Shown in pieces: positions 29,901 to 41,435 of a stretch of DNA of 64,000 nt. The stretch's first letter is position 1. Every line of letters begins with the position of its first letter. This stretch comes from Anthoceros angustus (Eukaryota; Streptophyta; Anthocerotopsida; Anthocerotales; Anthocerotaceae). The notes below the pieces were generated by a model. That model saw only the letters and a program-made list of their open reading frames with translations, searched no databases and had not been told where the DNA came from. The position numbers and the translations under genes are program-made. The DNA lies in the NCBI GenBank assembly GCA_010909165.1, contig MU008172.1, forward strand, positions 248,001-312,000, given 5' to 3'.

Positions 29901-32900
29901 ATCATGCAGTACTTTAAGCAGCCGAGTTGCGACATCTCGCTCAGCTGTTTGGACATCTATTTCGTCATCATCCTCCTCCTCAGTGATGTTATCTGACCTC
30001 GTCTGTCCGTCTCTTGCAGCACTGATTAGTGTCCCTAGAGCATAAGTGGCCGAGGCACGGACCTGCAGTTTAACCAGAGGACATAGTGGCACAAAAATTC
30101 AGAGCTAAAACAAACTCAAGACATAGCCTTTAAGTAACATAGAAACGAAACAAGTGACCAAGACCAATCAAAGCCGATGAATCGCACCACAGGGTGAGGT
30201 TCAGACAGAAGCTGTGTGAGTACGGCAGGTGCCTTTTCCATAATTGCAATGGACTGCGCAGCATCTGGCCCACCATCCCACAGTTTGCCAAGGCACAGGC
30301 AGAGCCATTGCAGCAAGACTGCCCGTGCATCTGCGGGTACATCTGTGGGAGCTGTTTGTATGTATGACAGACAAATGGGGATCAAGCCGGCATGTATGCA
30401 AGCTGACTGTCCACGAGGGTGGTTGTCAGCTATGACAGCTAATACAAACGCAGCCATGGCTCGTTGCTCTGGATAGATGTCTGGACTATCCAAAAACTTG
30501 ATGAAGTACTGGTGACCCCCATCTTTCACAAGGTCAACCTGGCATGTCTGCAAAATTTTGGACAAACCACCAGTTAATGTGCGTAACCACCAACCAGCTT
30601 ATACTGGGAACAGATCAAGTGCATCTTCACAATTCAACCTTCCACCCACCTTATCCAAAGCCAGAATTTTAGTCCATATAAACACAAGTATTTGACGTAA
30701 TTCAATTGCAGTAGTTTGCAAAAGCTTTAGAACATACGGGAATATCCCCACTGACAAAGCCTGTGCCATAACACAACAGAGAGAGAACGTGTAAGAAATG
30801 GAGAAGCACCGTGCAAGAAACAAGGCCTGATGTACCTTGTAATACCAGTAAGCTACCAATTAGCAGCCCAAAGAAAAAACTCTGATCCATCTGTCTAGCA
30901 GCATAATTTTTTGAAAGTATGGACAAAAGAGAGCCGTAAGCATGGGCTAGACACTAACTTGATCCACGGCCCATGCTCCCATATCCAGAAATCTACCCAG
31001 CAGTACCAGAGCTCGATACCGATGAGACTGACTTAAGAGGACCTGCATTAGACATAATGTCAACAATAAGATCAGTTTCCACATTCAACTGCAACCATGT
31101 TCCCTGCTGATCTAACAACTTAAGTGACATCAGTTGGCAACAACCTGGAGAACGATGGGCAACTGTTCTGGTTGCTTCTTTCGCTCCGAACCATGCTCCA
31201 GCCACACTTCAAAGGCTGTCAGCTGTTCAGTGAAGAACCTACTAGGCTGCAAGTCACAGGACCACATTAGCCACGTATCCACTGATTTAAGCCCCTCATA
31301 GCTTGCAGCCATAAAAGCAAACATATGGTAGTTACTGCCAAAACTGACCTGAAACTCTGCTGTGGGGTCATTTTGCAGCCCATTCAACTGCGAGAGGCAG
31401 ACTTCGGCTGCCATATCCCAAGAATGCCTGCATCACAAATTGGAAGCTTAAAAAAAAAGCACCAGACAGGAGAACAAAAGAGGTGCAGGTTTCACAAAGC
31501 CCCAAGCAACCCACAAACACCATACCACATTGGGTGCTGATGTGTTGGGGGCAGTTTAGGATAAGACACTGGGCTGCAATTGGCAGCTCTCATTATCCGC
31601 TCAGCAAGTAAAAAATTTCTGAATAAGCTTGCAACCAGCAGATCCTGGCGAAACAACCGCTGGAAAAGTTCTGCATCACCCCAACCAATGAGTACCCTTT
31701 TCCATCATCATAGTCTAAAACCCCACAACCTAGATTGGTGCAGGTTCACTTTCAAATGGCCAAAACCAGGAGCTCTGTACCTCTAGGGAGCACATTCCAA
31801 GCTATTGTATCCGTGATGGCTGTAAATATCCAATTCAGCTCCCCTAGGGGTGTCTTCCGATCATTTTGTCTCCCAGGAATTAGGTCTGGGTCAAGTGAAT
31901 TTCGCAGTAGAGATCGTGGACAAAACCTTCACATCACATTTCAATGAGGCTGTTAGCAAAACCTAGTGGCATCTCATTTAGATTTGGCGACTTTGGGCAA
32001 AGTCAGTTATGCTTGGACAATATTTTGGAGCTCAGGTACATCGAGCCATGAGACTTGGTTTAAAAAATCCACCTGAATTTTTCATGAAAAGTTCAAAAGA
32101 CTGGAAAGGGTCAGGGCCACATAAGACTTTCATAGGTTGAAGAACTGTCTCCCTGAACGGTTTCGTATTGGATCAAACAGCAACCTGGGCAACGTGGCAG
32201 CCAGCAGCTGTGACACAAGCCCAAGTACTTTTTTAGAAATTGCTCTAGAAAACCTCATTTCACAAAAGCTGGAAGGCTGTCTGAATCCATCCTCTGATGC
32301 CAAGACATCGATGACTTCAACGAAACTGGACAACATCCATTTGTGCTTCAAATAAAACGGATTCCCTTGGTCGAGGATGCCATGCAGTCTGCTGTATCAA
32401 GAAAACATGCTATAAACCTGACCTCCAGTTTGTATTTTACCAACTGCACATAGAAGACTACAGACCTTGACTTGAGAACAAGAATCAAGTCTAGTCAAGC
32501 ACAGGGTCTTCTCTTCCCCCCAGCGGTCACGACGCAAAAAAAGTGCAAGCTAACAAGTCACTGCACTACCAGAGACTTGATTCATCAAAATACAACAACA
32601 CATCCAGAACCAAGAAAGTGTGAACGCATAGCTTAGGTCCCTGATGGGGCTATGGACTTTGTGACTTTTCTTCTCAAACTACCCTGGACAGAAATTTTTT
32701 TTGACCATTCTCACCTCTCACTGACAGCTTCATTCGGGCACTTGTAATAATGTCTGGATACTCTTTGCCGTTACAGACATCAGATCTAGCATATGAGCAA
32801 CTGCATCTATGTGCTCTCAAGCTCAAGAAAGCTGAATGTGAGCCGCAAATCTTCCAAAACATATGCACAAGAATACAGTTTGCTGATAGTACCAAGGGTA

Positions 32901-35101
32901 AGAGCTGCAGACAGCAAAGACACACCAGCAACTCGCTGCACAAAGTAGCAACCATCGGTAATATAGTGCATACCATTTAAGAGCGATCTTGATTGGTGTG
33001 GTTAAGCATGACGTAAAGATGTCAGCAGGAAGATCGTGATTTTGAGGGAGGCTTTCATTTGCCGCACAGGCAGCTAGCAATATGCAATCTCGCATTCCAG
33101 CCATTGATGAACCACCTCCAGGTCCCCATTCTGGACGCTGTAAGAGAGCACAGTCCGGGGGGAAAAGGTCAGGACATAAACGAGAGAGAAACGTGCACAT
33201 GACAATTCTCCAGTAAAACCTAAAGTGATTCACACTTGAGGAAAACGAAATTGCAGACATGTTGAACCCAGAAAGTAATGACTGCAAAAATGATTCATAC
33301 CTCGCAGAAGGCATTGACAATCATGCCAGCTGCAGAACAATCGAAAACATAAATGGAGGGAGTCTGAAGCCAGGACTCAAGCTCATAAACCGACAGGGGA
33401 ATATACTGCGTGTAGCTCTGCACAAAAACCAGAACGAGGTTAAACGAAAGAAAGAAAGACTGTAAAGCAAGCTTTGAGGAACCAAAGGGCTAAGACTCTG
33501 TTGGAAGTTAATTGTGTAACACCATGGATATGCTCGCAGGAGGCACCTTGTTAAACAGCCAAATCTCCCCGTTAATGGTAGGCCTGGGCACACCATGACC
33601 ATTGTAATGAAACAGCACCCTTTCAGACTTTGCAGTTTTTCTACACTGCTGGCACAACTTCTTCACCTCCTCAACCGTTGGATCTAGTTGAAGCTTGTAG
33701 CGAGCCTGCAACGGGAAGGAAAAACGAAGAGTTAGACAGAGTGCAAGAGCGTTGGTGCAAAAAAAAGCGCCGAATGTTGGCAACTCACAGCAATATTTGA
33801 ATGGGGCCATACCCGTGGCTGCCACCTTTCATATTGAGCTTGCAAACTCTTTCCAATTGCATCCAAAGCCTTAGGGGATGCCATGGAGAAGGGATCTGTG
33901 ATGCAAAACAGGCAATCGCCGCAGCAGGGCGTGGCGTTGACAGGGAGCACTAGATGCTTCTCAATGCTCATGCGTTATCGTAGGCAGAAAACGGACAGGG
34001 AAAGTTACCTATCCAGCACTCCATTCTTGCACATGGTGATATTTTGATGACATCGGGGGGGTCCACACCAATGTTCAAGCATAGAACCAGTGCTACACAT
34101 CCTGTTTTCATCTGCAACACATCGGAGAGGTGAGAGCGAAAGGTCAGGCAGGCGAAGGCACATGTGCATGTGTGCTGGGCTGTATGCCTGACGAAAGTGT
34201 GCAAAGGAGCGTGGACGACAGGTAGAAGAAGCACACAAGCACGGGAGAAAGGGAGGAGGTGGAAATAAGAGGCGTGCGCGACACGACATGCAAGAGTGGA
34301 AGGCTTGCATTGCAGTGTGGAGGGGAGGGGAGGGGAAGGGACTCAGCTGAGCAGAAGACACTCTTGTGAGCAGAAAAACAAAGCAAGCGATTTGAGCGAG
34401 CAGAGGTGGACAGGGAGATGGAGAGACGGGAGGAAGGAGCAATAGGTGGGAGGAGCATGTGGAATGCAGCAAGGTGGAAACGGACATGCAAGGCACACAA
34501 GCAGAACAAAGGATCGGAAAGAGTGAGGCGAAGCAGAATTGAAGGTGGAGATGATTACCCGATCCTTCATCCGCCACCTTGGGGCGGCGCCAGCCTCCGA
34601 CACAAGGGAAGTAGAGGTGGAAGGCTCTCCCGCGTCATGGCGCTGGTCGGAGAGGTAGACAGTATCGTACAGCACACCGTGAGGCTGGTAGCCAACAGTC
34701 TCGAGTTGCTGAGCTCCAGCAGGCGGCTCCGGTTCTGGTTCTGGTTCTGCTTCCGGTTCCGGCTGTGTTGCATCCTTGTCAGCATCCGGGTGCGGTTGAG
34801 CGTCGAGGTGCGGCGCCTCTGCTTGCGCTTGCGCGTCTGCCAGTATCTGAAGCACGGGCAAAGGGTGGGGCGGGGGCTCCACCTCCGCCACCGGTTCCAG
34901 CGGGGCCGCGGGCGCAGCAGAAGCAGGCGAAGGAGGAGGGAGCTGCGCGTTGTCGTCGTGATGGTCGCGCTGGTGGGCCGCGGTAATTTCCTCCATGGGA
35001 GCTGGCAGAGTGGGAAGAAGAAGAGGCAGTCCCGCAAGCTGAGAAGGCGTGGTCCCGGCGTCGACGGCAGTATCCTTAGACATGACTTCTCCCAGCGCCA
35101 T
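26907..35101 (-). CDS. RAPTOR: RAPTOR, regulatory-associated protein of TOR
   Basis: Twenty-three exons join in phase into 1,471 residues: 35101-34559, 34111-34009, 33895-33813, 33705-33547, 33417-33301, 33137-32974, 31926-31781, 31670-31526, 31427-31349, 31246-31145, 31042-30959, 30760-30650, 30547-30188, 30062-29867, 29769-29173, 29026-28580, 28474-28354, 28264-28140, 28059-27914, 27828-27733, 27616-27528, 27420-27345, 27233-26907. RAPTOR is the substrate-binding subunit of the TOR complex 1 kinase, coupling nutrient state to growth. The N-terminal caspase-like RNC domain (Phe-His-Tyr-Asn-Gly-His-Gly-Val-Pro; Phe-Asp-Cys-Ser-Ala-Ala) is followed by HEAT repeats and a C-terminal WD40 propeller. 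Before the RNC domain is an unusual Pro/Glu/Ala-rich extension of about 170 residues with a Glu-Pro dipeptide run. Confidence 0.95.
31927..32973 (-). other. Longest RAPTOR intron (intron 6)
   Basis: At about 1.05 kb this intron is several times longer than the other RAPTOR introns. I see no coding potential or recognisable transposon end in it. Confidence 0.6.
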
Positions 35102-35760
35102 TGGGCGCGGCCAACATGGCACAGAGCAATGAATTGAGGGAGGGGCAGAAGGAGGCCCAGGCGGAGAAAAAAGGGGGTGGGTGAAGGGGCAGAGAGGTCG
35201 GAGGAGGGGAAGGGGGAATTGGAGAGTCTAATTCCAAGCGTCCTGGAATTGGTGGGCGGGAGAGGCGAAATTGGGCAGGAGGAGAAGAGAGCAAGAAGTC
35301 AGATCCGCGTGTGGGCGCCGACGGGCCAAGGAGCGAAGAGGGAATTGGTGCGCGTGACATCCGGCGGGCGCCACAGCACAAATGTGCAGGCGAGCGGGGG
35401 GGACCATAGCTGGGCAGCTTCACACATGTCGCCCGGGGCTGCTCCCAATTGCCCCCTTGTTCAAATGCACTCCCGGCATCAAATGCTCATCCCGCGGGAT
35501 GCTGGGCTAGCTGGGCAGGCAGGCAAGAAGCGGGTGGCGACGGCAATTGAAGAGTAAGAGGAGCCTCCGCGGCGGAGAAGGGGAAGGAGGGAGGGGGGAA
35601 GGAGAGCAGAGGACAGCAGAGGAGAGCAAAGCGAAGAGTAATAAGCGAGGAAGGAAAAGAGGAGGAGGAAGAGAGGAGCACAAGACTGTGACACAGACAC
35701 AGCAGCAACAGGCTGCACAGCACGGACTCGCAAGGACAAGGCAGAGACAGGCCGGGCCGG
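35102..35760. other. RAPTOR upstream region, purine-rich
   Basis: Strongly G/A-rich on the plus strand (C/T-rich on the RAPTOR sense strand) over several hundred bases, probably including the RAPTOR 5' UTR and promoter. Pyrimidine-rich leaders are common in plant growth genes. No gene is supported. Confidence 0.5.
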
Positions 35761-36005
35761 GGCTGCTGAGCTTGCCCTCGCCTCGCCTCGCCTCGCCTCG
35801 GCCTGGGCCTCGCGCTCGCCCTCGCCCTCGCCCTCGCCCTGGCCCTGGCCCTGGCCTTGGCCCTGGTCGGGGGCCCTGGGCTTTTGCCTGGACCTTTGCC
35901 CTGGGTTGGTTGGGCTTGCGGCTGGCTGGCGGGCTCCTGGCTGGCTGGCTGGCGGGCTGGCTGGCGGGCTGGCTGGCGGGCTGGCGGGCTGGCTGGCAGA
36001 AGAGA
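35761..36005. repeat. CCTCG / CCCTCG / GGCTGGC microsatellite cluster
   Basis: Consecutive short arrays: about five CCTCG (35776-35800), CCCTCG changing to CCCTGG (about 35815-35872), and GGCTGGCGGGCTGGCT-type units (about 35921-36000). Each array differs from the next by one or two substitutions. Long open frames here are a side effect of the repeats. Confidence 0.85.
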
Positions 36006-36126
36006 GCGCCAGGGGAAGGCTTGGCTGGTGATGAAGAGAGAAGAAGCAGCAGCAGAGACAGAGACAGAGGCAGAGGAGGCCCAGGCCAAGCCTCCCAGGC
36101 GGGCGGAGGCGAACGGCGAACGCGGA

Positions 36127-36190
36127 GTCAGGTCAGGTCAGGTCAGGTGGGAGTCAGGTCAGGTCAGGTCAGGTCAGGTCAGGTCAGGTG
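36127..36190. repeat. TCAGG pentanucleotide array
   Basis: About eleven copies of TCAGG in two blocks, each block closed by TGGGA. Confidence 0.9.
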
Positions 36191-36295
36191 GGACTGGGAG
36201 GAGCAATCGGACCTTCACTCCTACACAACAATGTCATCACATAACACATGGTCTAGTCCACACATCGCACATATTACACATAGAGTATGTGTATG

Positions 36296-36360
36296 CGGAA
36301 GGGAAGGGAAGGGAAGGAAGGGAAGGCCTGTGCCTCCTCCCCTCCTCCCCTCCCCTCCCT
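36296..36360. repeat. GGGAA array followed by CCTCCC-rich tract
   Basis: GGGAAGGGAAGGGAAGG-type repeats (36296-36327) are followed by a CCTCC/CCCCTCC tract. The G runs could form a G-quadruplex, and the two tracts are partly complementary. Confidence 0.8.
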
Positions 36361-36454
36361 CAGGAGTTAGAGAGAAAGAATGTAAAAGGGGAAAAAACCG
36401 GGGTTGGCAACTTGGCACCGGCGACTATTCCATTTCTATGCTTTTCCTCGCGGA

Positions 36455-36730
36455 GCGGTCCCGGTCCCGGTACCGGTCCCGGTCCCGGTACCAGTCCCGG
36501 CCCCAGCCTGCCTGCCTGTCTCCTGCGGCCGGGGCAGCCGGACCTCCCGCCTCCAGCCAGGCTCGGGGCCGGGCCTAGGGCGGCCTGGCAGGCAGGCAAC
36601 AGCAACAACAACAACAACAGCAACAGGGGGTAATGAGCTCACACACTTCAGTAGGGAGCCTGCGCACCGGCACCGGCACCGGCACCGGCACCCACTCCGG
36701 CTCCGGCTCCGGCTCCGGCACCGGCACCAG
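36455..36730. repeat. CGGTCC, CAA and GGCACC/GGCTCC arrays
   Basis: Three further arrays: GGTCCC units (about 36455-36500), CAA/CAG units (36597-36627), and GGCACC changing to GGCTCC and back (about 36663-36730). Confidence 0.85.
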
Positions 36731-37144
36731 CCCGGGCCGGGCTGGTTCCCAACACCCAAAACCGCAGTCGCAGGGCTGTGGCAGTGGCATCGGCGTTGGC
36801 GATCGGCCAAGGGCATGATTGGGCGATTCGGGTCCCTCGCCCGCCCTCCTTGTGTTGTACTTCTTGTTGTTGTTGCCCATTTGCCTTGTGCAATTTTTAT
36901 AACGTATGTTATGCAGTTGCAGCTGAGGCAGGGAGGGAGTCTGGAAGGGCTGCACGGTGTACCTCAAGCAGGCAGCCACGCAGCCACGCACCCATCCACA
37001 CTCATCCGTCCTGCCCTGCACTAATCTGGTGTGTAATCCGCATCCGCCATGCTACACTAACTTGGGAGCAGCGCACAGCTTACGGCCATGTGATGGTCCG
37101 GAGGCAGGGCCAGGCCCCAGCTCCGGCCCCGCTGGAACCAGGAC

Positions 37145-37402
37145 GCTGGAAGCTGGAAGCTGGAAGCTGCAAGCGCAGCAGCTGTGCATCTGCCACCACT
37201 TCCAACGGAAGGAGGAAGGAGACGGACGTCACACTCCTCCTCTCTTTCAAACCGTGCTTGCAAGGAGTACCCGCCTGCAGCCTGCAGCCTCCAGTCTCCT
37301 GCCTCACGGCTTCTGCCTACCTGCCTCTGCCTCTGCCTCTGCCTCTCCCTCTGCCTCTTCCTCTGCCGCTTCCTCTGCCTCTCCCTCTGCGTCTGCACCT
37401 GC
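37145..37402. repeat. GGAAGCT and CTCTGC arrays
   Basis: A short GAAGCTG array (about 37147-37170) is followed by an imperfect CTCTGC/CTCTCC hexamer array (about 37317-37402). Confidence 0.8.
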
Positions 37403-37539
37403 CCAGCTGTTCCCGCCCCACTCCGTCCCGCCCCCGCTCCGGGCCTTCAACACACGTCTCTCATCCGCCACCGCCCGCGCCCGCGCCCCCGGCCCAAGCC
37501 CCCACACAGTATTCTACTCCACGTGCTCCCTTTAACTTC

Positions 37540-38760
37540 AACTTTCCACGTTATGTATGGACATATATATATCTTAAAAGCATATCTTACATACGTTGGC
37601 ATAAACTCTAAGCTAAGCTCCTTCTATGTGCCCTTCACTTCTAACCAGTATCACATATTCATATGCTTCGCAAGTTTATAATCCAAGTACTTTCTACTAG
37701 GTCTCTACTATGGCCTGTGATATCACGATACCAAATCTATCCAATCCTATTACCTAAAGATTTAAAATATTTTCAAAATCAATTTCTCATTATATGTCAC
37801 CCGAGACTTTCTTGCACTCCACCCACCATGCTTATGGACCTGTGTACATACAACCTTCCTCCAAGCCTAAAAACTCCTAATCGTACAACTTACCCATAAG
37901 TAGAGTAGTAACCTCCAACCCACTTCACCTCAACTTATTTTATATGATTGGCAAAAGATGCACATACAAAGTCACATTCTACTATTATTGCTTCCTTTCC
38001 CTGGTTTTGGGAATTATGTCATCTTTTCAATGTCCACGTGTCGGACCATACTTCGGCTCTTGGTATCCAAGATACACATGGGCACAACACAAGATGAAAA
38101 AACAAAGCACTTACTTAAAACCTCCATAGACACAAGAGCACCTTCGGGAAAGGAACATGATTTTAGAGGCAAAGTGTTTATGTTAAGCAAACCAGGGTAT
38201 AGACATGTGGTAGATCACAAAATCTTACAACCAAGAGTTTGCAACAATACCTAAGCTAAGTTTTAAGTTTGAATTTCGATTAGATTCGGCCAAGTCAATT
38301 GATCAGTATTGTTCCACACTAGGTAGTTGGCTTGGAATAGTATGGAATATTCCATCATGTATTACTTCACAAACTCACAACACCTATACACTAGGTACTC
38401 ATGTTGCTACATGGATCATTAATGTCACTTCTCAATCAATAGGGTAAAGATTTGGAACATCCTCAAGATCAACACTCTCATTACGTGCCTCTCTCTTCTC
38501 TTCTCTCCAAATAAACCCACGCACTTGAGCACACGTCTTCCGGACCTACCCTCTCCTCCAAACCCAGCGGCCCGTGTCCGTCCTACTTGCCCAAAGGCAA
38601 TACCCACCCACCTCACCCACTTCACGTACAACACATTGAAACCCACGCTCCGGGAGAGAAAAGCAGGCGTGAACCTGCATACGGCACATAGAAGCTAGAG
38701 AGAGTGACCTAGACTGCGTCTGACCCACCCAACACGCGGAGCACAAGAAACACACATGTG
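37540..38760. other. AT-rich gene-free island
   Basis: Base composition changes abruptly from GC-rich simple repeats to AT-rich sequence with frequent stops in all frames. I see no open frame with a recognisable domain, no LTR primer-binding site and no terminal repeat. It may be an old transposon remnant or a different isochore-like segment. Confidence 0.5.
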
Positions 38761-38783
38761 AGGAGGACACATAAACGGACAGT

Positions 38784-39535
38784 TGCTCTAAAGCAAGCGA
38801 AGGGCTAAAGCAAGCGAAGGGACGAATAAGCATCGGACGAATAAGCATCGGACATATGCACCAGAGCAAGTGATGGCGTCAGGAAGGGCTAAAGCAAGCG
38901 AAGGGACGAATAAGCATCGGACATATGCACCAGAGCAAGTGATGGCGTCAGGATCGTCAGAATCTTAACAGCTCTATAGGTTCCAGGACTATGAAACGCA
39001 CAAATGACCTCAAGCATGTGATGCCGGACATATGCACCATTGCAAGTGACAGCGTCAGACTGTTAACAGCTATACGTTACACGACTACGAAACGCACTAA
39101 TGAACTAAATCATGTGACGCAGGAGTGCCAGAGAAAGGACGAATGGACGAACATGTGCACTAAAGCAAGTGGTGGCGTCGGGATTGTCAGAATCTTAACA
39201 GGTATACGTTACATGACTATAAAATGCACAAATGAACTGACGCAAGTGACGCCGGAGCCGGACTAAGGCAAGTGACGCCAGACGAGAGCAAATGATGCCG
39301 GACGAGAGCAAGTCATGTGACGCCAGAGCAAGCCGAAGGACGAATGGACGAACATGCGGACTAAAGCAAGTGCGGGTATCAGGATTGTCAGAATCTTAAT
39401 AGGTATACGTTACATGACTATAAAACACACAAATGACCTAACGCAAGTAAAGTTGGAGCCGGACGAAGGCAAGTGACGCCGGACGGGAGCAAGCGATGCC
39501 GGACGCGAGCAAGTGACGACATCACGGTAAGGAAT
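38784..39535. repeat. Degenerate tandem-repeat array (GCAAGTGACGCCGGA-type motif)
   Basis: The motif AGCAAGTGATGGCGTCAGGA and variants (GCAAGTGACGCCGGAC) recurs more than ten times. A larger unit starting at the GTCAGAATCTTAACAGGTATACG motif recurs at about 38958, 39055, 39186 and 39387, with a partial copy near 39540. Two near-exact copies of a ~70-bp block containing GACGAATAAGCATCGGAC lie at about 38807-38882 and 38885-38953. This is satellite-like higher-order structure. The 91-codon open frame at 38991-39266 is produced by the repeats and is not a gene. Confidence 0.85.
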
Positions 39536-41435
39536 CGTGGGAATCTTAACTATAACCTCTGCCGGCACGGCTATGAGCTATGAGGGTGTTGATTGCCGCC
39601 GGTGCATATTAGGACAGACAATTAATGTACATATATAACCAAGGGTAGGGTTATGTATGTATTTGCGTGTTAGTACGGGGCGTAGTTGTAATCATGGTGG
39701 GCTTACCTGGAACAGCTGGCCGTGGCGGCGAGGTGTAGGAAACGGTACAAGGCGAGTTGCAAGGAGGGGAACATGTAGGTTATCCGAAGGCGCAAGTAGG
39801 CACGGTGGCCGATGCGGGCTGCGGGCTGCGGGCTGCGGGCGAGCATGGCGAGCAGGGCAAGCGAAGCGACAGGGGCAGAGATAGAGGTGGCGGTGTTGTG
39901 TTTTCCTGTCGAAGTATGGAATGTAATTTTTTGTATGTTAGGGCGGGTGACAGCGGGGGAACAGTTGGCGGGCTGTACTTCACCTACCTGCTGGCTGCTG
40001 GCTGCTGGCTGCTGGCCCGGCCTGGCGGGGGCGCCAAACCGGGGGTGGGCCGGGTACATGTCGGAGCTCAGGGCGCGGGCCGCCCGCTTGCCACCCTCTG
40101 CACCGACACGTGCAATCATCCTTTACAGCTCGGGCTCACGTCGCCGTACGCAGCGTTGCCATAAACCCGCAAAGCCCCAAGCCCGAGTATCGCATCGTAT
40201 CGTATCGTATCGGGGCCTCAAGGCGTCCACACAACCATATGCAAGTCACCGCTCCCAACACGGGACACGGGCGGGTACGGCCCCGGTAGCCCCGGTAGCC
40301 CCGGTGGCCCCGGTGGCCCCGGTGGTCCGGTGGCCGCGCCCGCCGGTCATCGCTCATCCACGCCACCTGGGCGGCGCCTCCACAGACAGCGCCGCGACAC
40401 CCACCCCGTTACGCGCCTGCCGTGCGTCGCCGTTCCGTTCCTCCCGACGCGTCCCCGACGTGTCACGATGCCTGAGGCCGCCATGCCCACATGATGCACA
40501 TCACGGCGCCCCGCTCGTATCATGCGCCACGCTCTTAACACGATCACCGCTCCTGCTACGTCTCTCCATGATCCATCCGCACCAGATTCCTTGCTCCGTC
40601 CTTCGCTTCCGTCCCCCCCTTTGCTTTGCTTGCTTCCTTGCCATGAGACGACTCCCTTCATCCATCACGAGACGCTGTTGCTCCTCCTCCCGAGTCCCGC
40701 GCTGGCTGCCCTGGCTGCCCTGCCTGCCCTGGCTCCTGGCTGGGGCTAGGGAAAGGGGAAGGGAATGATCCCGGAGGAGGAACCGTGGGACAGCAAAGGA
40801 CAAGGACAGAGGCGGGCGGGGGCATGGCCATGGCAAACCCTAGCCAGCCCTAGCGCTGCTCCACCAATGGCGCCCGTGCTTCTACGTGAGGTAGAGCGGG
40901 CTCGCTCGCCCCGGATATGGCATTCAATTTGGCCCCAGCACTCGGAGCCGACTAGACTAGGTCTGAGTGGAATGGATATTTTTGCAGGCGCAGGAGCAGG
41001 AGCAGGCGCAGGCGCAGGCGCGTGGGCCCTCCTCAGCGCGCTGCGCTTGCCACAATCGCGCGCCTCTTCTGCAGCCCCGCCATTGGCGTAGCGCGCTTCA
41101 ATCCTCCGCACTCCAGACGAGCCCCCGCCACACGGACACAAGATGCATCAAAAATGCCTCCTTTCAGATACACCCAGCACAAGCCCTGCCAGATTTGCTG
41201 CCATCACCCAAATATTCCGACTATTGCACCTGACAAATTGGCCGAGGCGTGCCGGGCATGCGCCTGCGGCCTGCCCCGCCTCTGGCCATGGAGGGACTCG
41301 CTTCGCCCCGGCGCCACACTAGGGCAAATGGATATGAATTAATATGGACGAATGGATGGTCGAATACACTTGAATAGACTGTGCCTGTTGCTATCAATAG
41401 CATGCGAGCCTGTGTGATGTTCTTCTTGTAGGGAA
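39536..41435. other. GC-rich gene-free segment with short simple repeats
   Basis: No gene supported. Short arrays: GGGCTGC (about 39814-39840), CTGGCTG (about 39989-40018), GTATC (about 40187-40211), CCCCGGTAG/CCCCGGTGG (about 40276-40330), GGCTGCCCT (about 40705-40735) and GGAGCA/GGCGCA (about 40985-41021). The right end is the 3' flank of the S9 peptidase gene. Confidence 0.55.

Noticed and set aside
36127-36190. CRISPR-like short repeats
   Set aside because: Simple TCAGG microsatellite without spacers, in a plant nuclear context.
35547-36578. 343-codon open frame (+) and a 200-codon one on the other strand
   Set aside because: Both are produced by hexamer and pentamer repeats, contain long runs of the same dipeptides and have no domain.
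37540-38760. LTR retrotransposon
   Set aside because: No terminal repeats, primer-binding site or reverse transcriptase motifs seen.
38991-39266. 91-codon ORF with repeated Lys-Arg-Thr-Asn-Glu-Leu segments
   Set aside because: It is the translation of the satellite-like repeat array, not a gene.
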